From NCBI GenBank assembly GCA_021292105.1, contig CM037865.1, positions 25,647,928 to 25,711,927 on the forward strand: a stretch of 64,000 nucleotides of DNA. The letters are read 5' to 3'. How positions within the stretch are numbered: position 1 is the first letter of the stretch; each line of letters opens with the position of its first letter. A program made the translations under genes and the position numbers. Of the stretch, positions 34,050-44,541 are shown one piece after another. The stretch comes from Anadara kagoshimensis (taxonomy: Eukaryota; Mollusca; Bivalvia; Arcoida; Arcidae). The notes beneath the pieces are model-generated. The model saw only the letters and a list, made by a program, of their open reading frames with translations, ran no database searches and was not told the DNA's origin.

Positions 34050-34296
34050 GTGTGTTTAGTCCTAGTGTCACGGCAGGCATGACATGTTAAAGAGCCCTCC
34101 CTGCATATTGTCCTTAGCTGGAGTCAAATTTTTACAACTTCATATATTGCTGGTGACGTCTCAATGTAAAAACACTCTCTTCATATTGCCCTGAGATTTG
34201 GTCAAAATTTCTGCCACTTCACCTATATTCGGTGACGTTTCGATATAAGTGAAATATCCATGCCTGGAACGTAAACCCCATTCAGTAATTCAGAAT
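34050..34296 (+). repeat. SINE family 1, 3' halves, partly duplicated
   Basis: Two successive 3' segments, each with a CCCTGCATATTG/CATATTGCCC block and a GGTGACGT block, followed by GGAACGTAAACCCCATTCAG. Confidence 0.6.
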
Positions 34297-34304
34297 GAAT
34301 GGTG

Positions 34305-34488
34305 TACAGTCCAACCTGCCTTTAATGCCACCTCTAAATAAGAGTCACCTGCTTATAAAAGCGAGTAGAATTGTATCCCAGTTATTTTTTAGTCATATTA
34401 TTTGAACTTGTATAATAAAGGTCACCTGCCCATAAAGGCCACTTTTACTGGTTCTCTTGGGTGGCCTTTATAGGCAGGTTTGACTGTA
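34305..34488. mobile_element. MITE with TACAGT...ACTGTA ends, best copy
   Basis: Left end TACAGTCCAACCTGCC and right end GGCAGGTTTGACTGTA are complementary over about 16 bases with one mismatch. The element is 184 bp long. Confidence 0.75.
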
Positions 34489-34975
34489 TTGTATTTAGAC
34501 TGGAATTCAAATTGCCGCCGAATAAGATGGGGGTTTTTTTTGGTAGTTAACTAAAGTTACTACGAGTAAAGAATACAGCAACAAAAATTAACGAACGAAA
34601 GTTGCGAATATAATGGTGGGAATGTAATATAGAACGTAGCTGGGGTTCGAGTACTCTTGTAGTGCACCATCAACAACAACCACCACGCCACGTTATGTCA
34701 ACCTTTGTTTACTTTAACAGAAGGAGGAAAGGCCTGGAATTAATTTGAATGTTTTGAAAATTTCAAAATATTGTTGACGTAATTGGTCATTCCTTGTTAC
34801 TAAATTTAGAAATAATGACATCACGACATTACGGACAAATTCTGTCTCTTTTTTTAAATTAAAACAAAAAATATTCAAGATGACATTCTAAAATGTTCAT
34901 CCAGTGCGTTTTCTTATCAAGGACATTTTTTTCTTAATTCCATGTGCATCAGGTAAAATGCAGATAGCCTTTTGA

Positions 34976-34983
34976 TATAAATA
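34976..34983 (+). promoter_or_regulatory. TATA-like box upstream of the first prokineticin-like gene
   Basis: TATAAATA lies 125 bases before the ATG at 35108. If used, transcription would begin near 35010 and give a leader of about 100 bases. No initiator was identified. Confidence 0.35.
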
Positions 34984-35107
34984 TACCTGTTACCTATTCA
35001 TGATGTATGCGGTTTTAGAGGTGTGTGATTGAACAGGTGCTTGTTCTGATAAATACCTTGTAAGGTACTATCATGATCAGTGCTAATTTGGAAACTCAAC
35101 CTTTAAA

Positions 35108-37040
35108 ATGTTTAAGTTTGTAAGAAATATTCTAATCTTTGGAATCACAATTTGTTTAGCTTCACTAACGCATCAATCGGTAAGCAATGCATCAAATTTT
35201 GTATAAAGAAATCAAAATTATTTTGATATTTTTATAAATTTGGTAATGGTTTTGTATTTAATTGTTTCAATACGTGTTTTCTTATTTCAATGTATTTTTG
35301 TTGCTTTGACTATTCCAGGGTATAGTCGTTTGTCTGTTTGCATGTCTGTACATTCTGTTACTATATCCCACGCAACGAAATTGCGAATGATATAATATTT
35401 TTACCCGTCCGTCTCTCTCTCCAAAAACGTGTTCCGCACTTTTGCCTGGTTTGTAAAACGCCATTCCACCACAACACCAAATCAATGATTTCATTCAAAT
35501 ATTTTAAACCGTTTGTCATGTATTTGTCCTCTAGTTAAAGATGTCAGTCAACGTTTTGGATAACTTTGTTTTAAGAAGAATGTCCGAAACCTATATATTA
35601 TGAATTGTCTTGTCTTGATGTTTTGGATAACTTCGTTTTAAGAAGAATGTCCGAAACCTATAAATTATGAATTGTCTTGTCTCGATGTTTTGGATAACTT
35701 CGTTTTAAGAAGAATGGCCGAAACCTATATATTATGAATTGTCTTGTCTCGATGTTTTGGATAACTTCGTTTTAAGAAGAATGTCCGAAACCTATATATT
35801 ATGAATTGTCTTGTCTCGATGATTTGGATAACTTCGTTTTAAGAAGAATGTCCGAAACCTATATATTATGAATTGTCTTGTCTCGATGTTTTGGATAACT
35901 TCGTTTTAAGAAGAATGTCCGAAACCTATATATTATGAATTGTCTTGTCTCGATGTTTTGGATAACTTCGTTTTAAGAAGAATGTCCGAAACCTATATAT
36001 TATGAATTGTCTTGTCTAAAACATTTCGCTATTTCTTATATTCACATACAGTAAAATACATTTTTGCCGGATTTTCCTGCTCAAATACAACCTTGTGTAC
36101 TTGATCCAAATATTATATGAACACAATGTATTTGATATCACCGATTCCAGTCCAACGTCCAGCTGTTTAATCTTCTCTTTTGTTATGCTTTCTGACGTCA
36201 TAAAGGACAGTGGTGGCTAAGTGGTTAAGGTGTTAGCCTTCAAACACAAGGCGTCTCACTGTTGTAGTTTCATCTCTTGTCGATTGCAAGATGAGCAATG
36301 TTTTTTCTCTCCTGGTTGATGTGGTACCAGCACTATGGAGAGAGTGGTGTTCTATGTTTATCTTTAACATTGTGGGTCAATGTACTAGTAAGATCGTCAT
36401 AAATGTACTCTAACAAAGCAGATCAGAAAAAACATTACAAAACCCAAACATCACACCATCTCGTGTTAAGATTAATCCTTGGGATTAACGAAAAGCGAAT
36501 TGCTGAAAAATGTGCTCATGATATGGCTTAAAACAACATTCAACTAACCAGTCTTCTATCTTAGTTGTTCTTTATTTGGGGTTGTATAATCAGCGGTGCT
36601 TTTGTCTTGTTCATTTTGTTGTTGTGTTCTTGGTGGTTTTGGTTATTGTCAAACTACAATAATCATTTATTTTTATATTACAGAATGATGAGGCAGGCTG
36701 TGATATAACCAAACAACAGGAATCATGCCAACCCGGGTATTGCTGTGCACGTGACGAATTCCTACCGGAACTGGTTTATTGTAAACGTATAGGTAAAGCT
36801 GGCCAGCCGTGCACTACGAAAGCATCAGAATCCGATTGCCCATGCGGTCCAGGTCTGTACTGCAGACCTAATGTGCAGTCCACATTTGCGTCCTTTTACG
36901 GACGATGTGCAGTTGTCCCACCAACCGATATGACGACCAAGAATGAGACAACGGATGCACAAAATTCAACGATGAGTCAAAATGTTACCATGGATATGAC
37001 CAGTGAGGGCCCGAGTGTTATGCCAGCGTTAGCCGGATAA
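35108..37040 (+). CDS. Secreted ten-cysteine peptide, prokineticin/astakine-like (gene 1)
   Basis: Exon 1 is 35108-35179 and encodes MFKFVRNILIFGITICLASL plus four residues, a signal peptide, ending in phase 0 before GTAAGC. Exon 2 is 36684-37040, after TTTTATATTACAG. The total is 142 residues. The mature part has ten cysteines in the prokineticin order: C-x8-C-x4-CC, then YCKRIGKAGQPC, DCPCGPGLYC and GRC. In that family five disulfides form a compact colipase-like fold, and members act as extracellular signals (in arthropods astakines promote blood-cell formation). After the last cysteine comes a Thr/Asn/Met-rich tail with several N-x-T/S sites, which is unusual. The N-terminal AVIT of vertebrate members is absent. 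Exon 2 has no initiator of its own, so it would be missed by start-based searches. The assignment rests on cysteine spacing and CPC-G-L-C, not on a database search. Confidence 0.8.
35550..36017. repeat. 67-bp tandem repeat in the intron of gene 1
   Basis: About seven copies of a 67-bp unit containing TTTTGGATAACTTCGTTTTA and GTCCGAAACCTATATATTATG. Units differ by single bases only, suggesting recent expansion. Confidence 0.93.
36207..36500 (+). repeat. tRNA-derived SINE, family 3-like
   Basis: The head GTGGCTAAGTGGTTAAGG (A box) with GCCTTCAAACACAAGGC resembles a tRNA-Ser-like start. The B box is weak. The body has GTGGTACCAGCACTATGG and lies in the intron of gene 1, just before its second exon. 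Confidence 0.55.
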
Positions 37041-37149
37041 AAAAAATTAACATTATTACCCGTGTGATTTTAGTGTTTAGAAATAACAGAAAACATTTAT
37101 TCTATAATTTTGTTTAGGGTACTTAAAGTAATTGCGTAACTTCTTATTT

Positions 37150-37420
37150 CATATATATTTACAACTTAGAGTCTTTTGGCGTATAAATGGCATCACGAAA
37201 TTTTCGCGTTAGTTCATTTTTGCAAGAATTATGATTTTAAGATATTCGCGAAATTTTCGCTAAAGTTATTTCAATATATTCGCGTCGTCAGATAATTGTC
37301 GGTGCAAAAAGCATAAAAACATTTAAAAAAAAACCATCCGGCGCGAAAATTTTATTTTCGCATCGTGTTACTCTCGCGAATTTTTGCGAAAATAAAACGA
37401 ACGTGCCATTATTACGTCAG
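37150..37420. repeat. TTCGCG-rich interspersed repeat
   Basis: Repeated TTCGCGAAATTTTCGC-type blocks on both strands within an otherwise AT-rich flank. It is probably a decayed element with CGCGAAAAT ends. Non-coding. Confidence 0.4.
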
Positions 37421-37826
37421 AAGACACCTTTTCTAAGATTTGTTATTATGTTTTCTCACTATTTAAATTGATCTTATTAATTGATGAGTGGTATCTAGTC
37501 ATTAAAATGTCCCCTATTGATTCAATAATTTAAAATACGCAATTTTTATTCGACAGACATTGTTTGGAATGACGAGACTCCTTTAGTAACGTTAAGGGTA
37601 TTTTTTTGTTAGAAAAGCATGTGGCATTATTTTTTATAACTACTAAAGATGTATTTGCATTAAATTTGCATAATTTTCTCATTAATTATAAATAAAAAGG
37701 TGGAATCAAACTGATTCTCATGTTTGTTGTTAAATATAGTTATTGAACAAAACGTGTATATTTGTAAATAAATCAAACTCTTCAAATGTTCTTAGTTAAT
37801 TGTATTACTTATGTGTGCTAATAGAC

Positions 37827-37893
37827 TACAGTCAAACCTGACTATAAAGGCCACCTAAGGGGACCAGGAAAAGTGACGTTTATGGATAGCCCT
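37827..37893 (-). mobile_element. Fragment of the TACAGT MITE family
   Basis: TACAGTCAAACCTGACTATA with AGGCCACCTAAGGGGACC corresponds to one end of the 184-bp MITE, inverted. Confidence 0.6.
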
Positions 37894-37916
37894 ATAATAT
37901 ACAATGTATCACCTTT

Positions 37917-38160
37917 TCAGCGGCGGATCCAGGATTTTTGAAAGGGGTGAGAATTATAGCGATGCTAGGTACGAGCGCCGAAGGCGCGAGCTTCCAGAGA
38001 CGGTGGGTCTAGGTTAGAGCCCCGATGGGGCTTATGGGTTGTTATATTAACATACCGGTATGAGGGTCACATCAGTCAAGAACTCTCTCTCTCTCTCTTT
38101 TAAATTTTTCAAATAGGGGTTGCAACCCTCGCAACCCCCCCCCCTTAAATCCGCCACTGC
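37917..38160. mobile_element. hAT-type MITE
   Basis: Left end CAGCGGCGGATCCAGG and right end CTTAAATCCGCCACTG are inverted repeats. The ends are flanked by CCTTTT and CTTTTT, an imperfect duplication. The interior has G and C runs and a CT microsatellite. Confidence 0.65.
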
Positions 38161-38375
38161 TTTTTATAAAACCGGTTCAGATAACATGAATAAAGTAGAA
38201 TTTGGATTTTGGTATTGTGATTTGAACATGATCCTGTATGTTTGTGTTTGGCGATTACATTATATTGTTCTGGTCAACACAGACACTTTTTGTTTCAATT
38301 CCTTCCTATGTAAAGATCACATGTTCATGAAAATCAGTAATTGAAGGCACGTTTACTGCATTGTTTCAACTGGTA

Positions 38376-38567
38376 ATGGTGTTCAACGCCTAATGAAGTC
38401 TAGAAAATTTCGACGCCTAATGAAGTCCAAAGATTGGGGCTTCAGACAAGAAGTCAAATTCAGTCTTTTAATTTTGAAAATGATTTTATTTTGCCTAAAC
38501 AATTTCTTGTCTGGAGCTCAATCTTTTAGATTTCATTAGGGGTTGGACTTCATTAAAAGTTCCTACA
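38376..38567. mobile_element. Small inverted-repeat relative of the palindromic element
   Basis: Its two halves are complementary: AACGCCTAATGAAG, GATTGGGGCTTCAGACAAGAA on the left, and TTCTTGTCTGGAGCTCAATC, CATTAGGGGTTGGACTTCATT on the right. It shares the CGCCTAATGAAGTCC motif and the GATTGGGGCT block with the large palindrome that follows directly. Confidence 0.6.
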
Positions 38568-38687
38568 CCGCCTTGTAACAACTCCTAATGAAGTCCGACG
38601 CCTAATGAAGTCCGGACTTCATTAGGCGTCGAAATTGCAACGCCTAATGAAGTCCGGACTTCATTAGGCGTTGACAATTTCGACGCC

Positions 38688-38940
38688 TAATGAAGTCCAC
38701 AGATTGGGGCTCAAGACGAGGAGACTTTTTGATATTACCAAAAAAAAGTCTCAAAATTTTACGACTTCAATTTAGACCAACTAGCAATAGCAACGTACAT
38801 TCAGGCACATACATCGTGTGCTTTGTGCAACCGTACCATACTCCCGCAAAATGTTTAGGGGGTATTTATACGAATCATCCTGTCCGTCCGTCGGTCCTTC
38901 CGTCCGTCCGTCCGCCCGTTCGTCAAAATATCGTGTAAGC
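38688..38940. repeat. GTCC-rich block within the left palindrome arm
   Basis: GGGGGTATTTATACGAATCA followed by GTCCGTCCGT repeats, resembling a repeat common in bivalves. The mirrored block is at about 41540-41830. Confidence 0.6.
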
Positions 38941-39114
38941 TTAAATATGTAGCTTCCATGTCTATGAATGTATTTTGATCAAACTTGAAACCAAAGTTAT
39001 TGTCCGTCTGTCCGTTCGTTCGTCCGTCTGGACGTTGGGAAAGGGATATATTTGTCTTTCCAAAGACCGTTATAGTTTTAGCTCTTTTTAGGGAGGCATA
39101 AAAGGTACCAATCG

Positions 39115-39120
39115 AGAATT

Positions 39121-39153
<33 letters not shown>

Positions 39154-39420
39154 CTGACTGACTGAAAGACTGACTGATTGATTGATTGGTTTGTTGAATG
39201 GTTTTTTTTTTTAGATCTAGTCAAGAATATTTACTTATATCGAGATGTCACCAGCTATAGATGGAATATTTGAAGTTTTTACCTTTGAGGTGCGTACAGT
39301 GTACAGGGAGGGTCTCCAACGAGCCATACTTTCTGTGATACATTGTTATCATGTAATGCATTGGTTTATCAAGTCTTTTCCGAAGGACCCCGTGACTTTC
39401 ATTGCTACATGTAAATGACA
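39115..39420 (-). repeat. SINE family 1 in the left palindrome arm
   Basis: The GATTGATT tail, the GATGTCACCAGCTATAG core and the CCCGTGACTTTCATTGCTAC segment (complement) are present. The tRNA head is lost. Its mirror copy is at 41095-41400. Confidence 0.75.
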
Positions 39421-39884
39421 TAAGCAACACCCTGCTATTGTTTTGCATTTTACAATATTTTAATCTTGCGTGCATTACCATGCATGTAATAAGGTGCCCA
39501 AAATATAATAATATTTATTTATTTATTTATTCTTATTTTTATCTATCTTCTCCGCTAAATTTCTCAACAAGGTTTCTTAGAATCCATCATACGTACATGT
39601 ATATGAAATCAAATGTGATTTTTCCCCCAAACTCCCGTGCTTACTTTATCATGTGATGGGTTTCATTAAGCTTCGAGGCAACAACATGGCTAACGATGTC
39701 CCATAGTATTTCATCCGTTTTAATCATAGTTTATGTGCAACAGATATATTTATTTTTACCATGAAAAAATAAAGTTTTGCAGTGGACTTTATATCAAGTG
39801 TTTTAATGAGTTAAACCGCAGAGGATCGTTGATATAAACAATATCTTGTTAGCAGTATTAGATAAAGTAGTAGTATACCTTTCT

Positions 39885-40620
39885 AAAGCTGAACTTCATT
39901 AGGCGTCGAGGTAACATAACGCCTAATGAATTCCCTTATTATATCTCGTTACATGTACATAGTGGACTTCATTAGGCGTCGGGGTAACATAACGCCTAAT
40001 GAAGTCCCTTACTTTATCTTACTACATAATGGATTTCATTAGGCGTCGAAGTAACTTAACGCCTAATGAAGTCCATTACTATATCTTTGTACATAGTGGA
40101 TTTCATTAGGCGTCGAAGTAACTTAACGCCTAATGCAGTCCATTACTATATCTTTGTACATAGTGGACTTCATTAGGCGTTACATTACCTCGACGCCTAA
40201 TGAAATCCACTTTGTACAAAGATATAGTAAGGGACTTCATTAGGCGTTAAGTTACCTCGACGCCTAATGAAGTCCACTATGTACAAAGATATAGTAATGG
40301 ACTTCATTAGGCGTTACATTACCTCGACGCCTAATGAAATCCACTATGTACAAAGATATAGTAAGGGACTTCATTAAGCGTTAAGTTACCTCGACGCCTA
40401 ATAACGTCCACTATGCACAAAGATATAGTAATGGACTTCATTAGGCGTTACATTACCTCGACGCCTAATGAAATCCACTATGTACAAAGATATAGTAAGG
40501 GACTTCATTAGGCGTTAAGGTACCTCCGCGCCTTATGAAATTTATTTTGTAATAAGATATAGTAAGGGACTTCATTAGGCGTTTTATGTTACCTCGACGC
40601 CTAATGAACTTCATCTTCAG
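39885..40620. repeat. Central array of hairpin units in the palindrome
   Basis: About eleven units of roughly 63-66 bp. Each unit contains GGACTTCATTAGGCGT and, after about 12 bases, ACGCCTAATGAAGTCC, so each is itself a hairpin with a 16-base stem. Units are separated by TATATCTTTGTACATAG or its complement. Orientation switches near 40170-40240, the centre of the whole element. Confidence 0.92.
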
Positions 40621-41094
40621 AAAGGTATACTACTACTTAATCTAATACTGCTAACAAGATATTGTCTATATCAACGATCCTCCCCGTTAAACTTATTAAA
40701 ACAGTTGATGTAAAGGCCACTGCAAAACTTTTTTATCATGATAAAAATAAACATATATCTGTTGCACAAAAACTATGATTAAAACGGAGACTTTTAATAA
40801 GATGAAATAGTATGGGACATCGTTAGCCGTGTTGTTGCCTCGAAGCTTAATGAAATCCATCAGATGATAAAGTAAGCACGGAAGTTTGGGGGAAAAATCA
40901 TATTTGATTTCATATACATGTACGTATGATGGATTCTAAGAAACCTTGTTGAGAAATTTAGCGGAAAAGATAGATAAAAATAAGAATAAATAAATAAATA
41001 AATATTTTTTATTTTTGGGCACCTTATTACATGCATGGTAATGCACGCAAGATTAAAATATTGTAAAATGCAAAACAATAGCAGAGTGTTGCTA

Positions 41095-41372
41095 ATGTCA
41101 TTTACATGTAGCAATGAAAGTCACGGGGTCCTTCGGAAAAGACCTGATGAACCAATGCATCACATGATAACAATGTATCACAGAAAGTATGGCTCGTTGG
41201 AGACCCTCCCTGTACACTGTACGCACCTCAAAAAAACTTCAAATATTTCATCTATAGGTGGTGACGTCTCGATATAGGTAAATATTCTTGACTAGATCTA
41301 AAAAAAAACCATTTAACAAACCAATCGATCGATTAATCAATCAGTCAGTCAGTCAGTCAGTCAGTCAGTCAG

Positions 41373-41400
<28 letters not shown>
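41095..41400 (+). repeat. SINE family 1 in the right palindrome arm
   Basis: AATGAAAGTCACGGGGTCC, the GGTGGTGACGTCTCGATATA core and the CAATCAATC tail. It is the mirror of the copy at 39115-39420. Confidence 0.75.
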
Positions 41401-41403
<3 letters not shown>

Positions 41404-42019
41404 ATAATTCTCGATTGGTACCTTTTATGCCTCCCAAAAAAGAGGTAAAACTATAACGGTTTTGGAGAGACAAATACCTCCCTTTCCCAACATCCAGACA
41501 GACGAACGGACGGACAGACGGACAATAACTTTTGTTACATGTTTGATTAAAATCCATTCATAGACATGGAAGCTACACATGTAAAGCTGACACGATATTT
41601 TGAAGGACCGACGGACAGACGGACGGACGGACGGACAGGGTGATTCGTATAAATACCCCCTAAACAATTTTTCGGGGTATGGTACGGTTGGACAAAGCAC
41701 ACGATGTATGTGCCTGAATGTACGCTGCTATTGCTAGTTGGTCTAAATCGAAGTCGTAAAATTTTGAGACTTTTTTTTGGTAATATCAAAAAGTCTCCTC
41801 GTCTTGAGCCCCAATCTGTGGACTTCATTAGGCGTCGAAATTGTCAACGCCTAATGAAGTCCGGACTTCATTAGGCGTCGGACTTCATTAGGAGTTGTTA
41901 CACCGCCTGTCTATACAGACCGGTTTTATAGATCACGTATCTGGTCTTTACATAGTGACTGTATACATATGCAATGTTAGATTCAGAATCGCTTTGACAG
42001 TATTACATATGTTCAGTTA

Positions 42020-42185
42020 AGGTATGATGGAGGAAACTGGAGTGACCGGACAAAACAATCTACCTTTGGCAAACGAACTGACAAATATTCTCACACTAGG
42101 ATCTGTCCCAAGTGGGATTCGAAATAAGGCGATAAGGGGTTTGTGGTCCGTAAGCGCGAGCTTTAGACTGGTCACCGAGATCCAA
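42020..42185 (-). repeat. SINE family 2 fragment
   Basis: Complement of the family body (GGAGGAAACTGGAG, TTTGGCAAACGAACTGAC, CACACTAGGATCTGTCCC) and of a B box (GGGATTCGAA). Confidence 0.65.
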
Positions 42186-42639
42186 ATTATAACATGGTAA
42201 CATAATAAAAGTTTTGGCCCGATTAATAGGATGAATAGCGAAAATACAGTTACGTTTAGTGTACCTTGTATATATCTTGTAAGTGTCTGACACATTAAAC
42301 ATGTGTGATGGTTCTCATGACATTGTACAAGATTATCGCATTTTATTTAAGAAATTTTAAATTTAATGACTTTAAGACCAAGTTCCTTTGGTGAATTGTG
42401 TAAAATTATCAAACACTAAATTATGGGCCAGGTAAAAATTTGAACTTAAAATGGTTAAAAATATGTGCCAATAATTTTTTTTTCAATAAAGTATCTAAAA
42501 ATTACATATGAGCCAATTTTACCGTTACAAGTCATTCTTGACCATAAAAAAATTCACATTGTATATCGCACTCGGTCTACTTTGTTGCACAGGCGCTGTT
42601 CTTTTTTATATAGAGAAAATCGCATATATATAAATAATA

Positions 42640-43560
42640 ATATACAGACCGATTTCTTAACATTGCATTCTTGCTCTCTTTGCAGGTTTCTTTAATATGA
42701 CATATCGACTATTTGGGCTCTGGCCTGTTTCTTTAATTGAACATTGCAAATAGAATTATTTATTAAACATCGCCTTCTGCCTTACTTGCTTATTCTAATG
42801 CATTTCTCGAATCGCATATCAAACAGTCGTATTTGGACGCTCTTGAACATCGCATATAGAATTGTTTCTTGAACGTTGCCATCTGGCTAACTTGTATGCC
42901 TTTCTCATATACTTTATATCTTTCTTGAAGATCGCATATTGACTTTTTAGCATCGCTTTAGCGTTTACTTTAAGGATTTATTTTTAATATTGCAAAAAAG
43001 CGTATTTAGAGGTCTTTCTCAAACATCTTTTTTTTTAGCTCATACCACTGCGGTAGCTTAGATGGTGGAGTGCTTGCTCCGTAAGTGGGGGTCGTGGGTT
43101 CGAACCCCGGTCGGGTCTGACACAAGTCTTAAAGGTGGGTAGTGACTGTTCTTTCGCCAAGCACTCGGCATTACGAAATGAAAGTCACGGTTCTTTCGGG
43201 TTGGAACTTAAAATAAACGAGGCCCCGTGTCTTGGTAGGCTTGGCACGATGAAGAACCCTGCTGTATAATGCCATCAGCACAACGCACAGGCAAAATTTC
43301 TGCACCTTCGCCTATTATAACTGGCGACGTCTCGATATAAGTGAAATATTTTTGACTGTGACGTTAAACGCCATCACTTAACTCATACTTCACGGTTTTC
43401 TTGTCGCGTATAGACTTACTTCTTAAATATTGTGCTTGGCTTGGGATTACTTTGATGGATTTCTTATTAGATATTGCATAGAAGCATACTTGGAGGTTTT
43501 CCTTTAACATTAGTTACGCTTACTTGAACATTTAACCACTACGGGAACTATAGACAATAG
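42640..43560. repeat. Degenerate long-period repeat around TTTCTT-GAACATTGCATAT
   Basis: Variants of TTTCTTNAACATYGCATAT followed by a TTGG/TTACTTG-rich segment recur about every 60-90 bases from 42640 to 43020 and again at 43420-43530, interrupted by a SINE. No coding signal. Confidence 0.55.
43046..43385 (+). repeat. SINE family 1, young copy
   Basis: CCACTGCGGTAGCTTAGATGG (A box) and GGTTCGAACCCCGG (B box); the body is nearly identical to the copies at 45475 and 49821. Confidence 0.9.
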
Positions 43561-43571
43561 GATTGGTTAAG

Positions 43572-43885
43572 GGAAAATCCAAACTTATGCTTATCAAGGC
43601 CTTCAAAATGTGGATTATAACCGCCATCACAATATCCTTGATAAGTATGATATTATTATAAAATACATAAAAATGGTATATAGCACTATATCCAAAATTA
43701 TTTCGGATATATAAAAAGTTTCATAGTTCCATGTTCCCTTCATTCTCAATTTTGATTTCCACATACTGTGCGTAGCTAGCTTGACAGGTAGTGCTTACCC
43801 TTCCGGAGCACCAGGCTTCACTTCTCTGGTGGAAGTTCGCGTGTCTTTGGGATTGTGATTTGGACATGAACCGGTATGCTCTTGT
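43572..43885 (+). mobile_element. Penelope-type element, 3' end, copy 4
   Basis: Begins in the C-terminal coding part (CTTATGCTTATCAAGGCC) and continues into the shared tail: GTAGCTAGCTTGACAGG, CCTTCCGGAGCACC, GGTGGAAGTTCGCGTG and GGACATGAACCGGTATG. Confidence 0.65.
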
Positions 43886-44541
43886 TTGATTATATGTATA
43901 ATGGCTCCAGCCTTCAAAAAAGGATTTGATTGATATTTATATGTTGCGATTGATACACATATGTGATTTCTATTGAAATTATAAATATTATGCAATAAAA
44001 ATATCTGACATAAAACAAATTGCTGTATTTTCTCTACTTGGGTTAAACCCCGTTTCGAGATGTAATTTCACTCCGAGTATTCATGAGGATTTATCTATAG
44101 GGATCATTTTCTTCCCCCATCTATTATTAAAGATTTTTTTATTACAATAACATTCATCAAGCCAGTATGACATCGCGGTCATTGTACGGAAAAAACGAAA
44201 TAATAAAAATTCGTCCGGAGGTTTCTTATCGCTCAGCAGCTGATTGTCAATGATTGATAGGTACTGGTCTTGAAATTGATTTAACGGAAATTATGCGAAT
44301 AATGAAAATACGACCATGCTCGATATTTCTTTTTATCGCATGTAATTCCATTGCCAATATTCATTGAAAAAAAGAAAATGAAAAATTCTTCGTCTTTTTT
44401 CTCTTTCTTTGTATTGATTTGGTGATTATCAACAGGGCCAAAAATTCTGAATGTTGGTAATTCTCGCTATCTGTATTCATAATCATCCTAGTTTGATGAG
44501 GAGATGATGATTCTTGGTTATGAAGGCCATTATATTACAGC

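Larger units (their letters stand above)
38574..41902. mobile_element. 3.3-kb fully palindromic (foldback) element
   Basis: The element starts TGTAACAACTCCTAATGAAG at 38574 and ends with the complement (…AGTTGTTACA) at 41902. An exact 6-bp direct repeat, CCGCCT, flanks it (38568-38573, 41903-41908). The left half is the near-exact inverse of the right half over the whole length, with the centre near 40240. Each arm contains, from outside in, a cluster of CGCCTAATGAAGTCC hairpins, a segment with GTCC-rich repeats, a SINE family 1 copy, an AT-rich segment, and a shared half of the central tandem array. Paired open frames (for example 39402-39656 and 41114-40860) encode almost the same peptide only because of the palindrome. 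No transposase was found. It resembles foldback elements by structure. Confidence 0.85.

Noticed and set aside
39402-41828. Several mid-size open frames conserved between two places in the palindrome
   Set aside because: Their similarity is a consequence of the arms being inverse copies. One matches the complement of the SINE and another runs through GTCC repeats.
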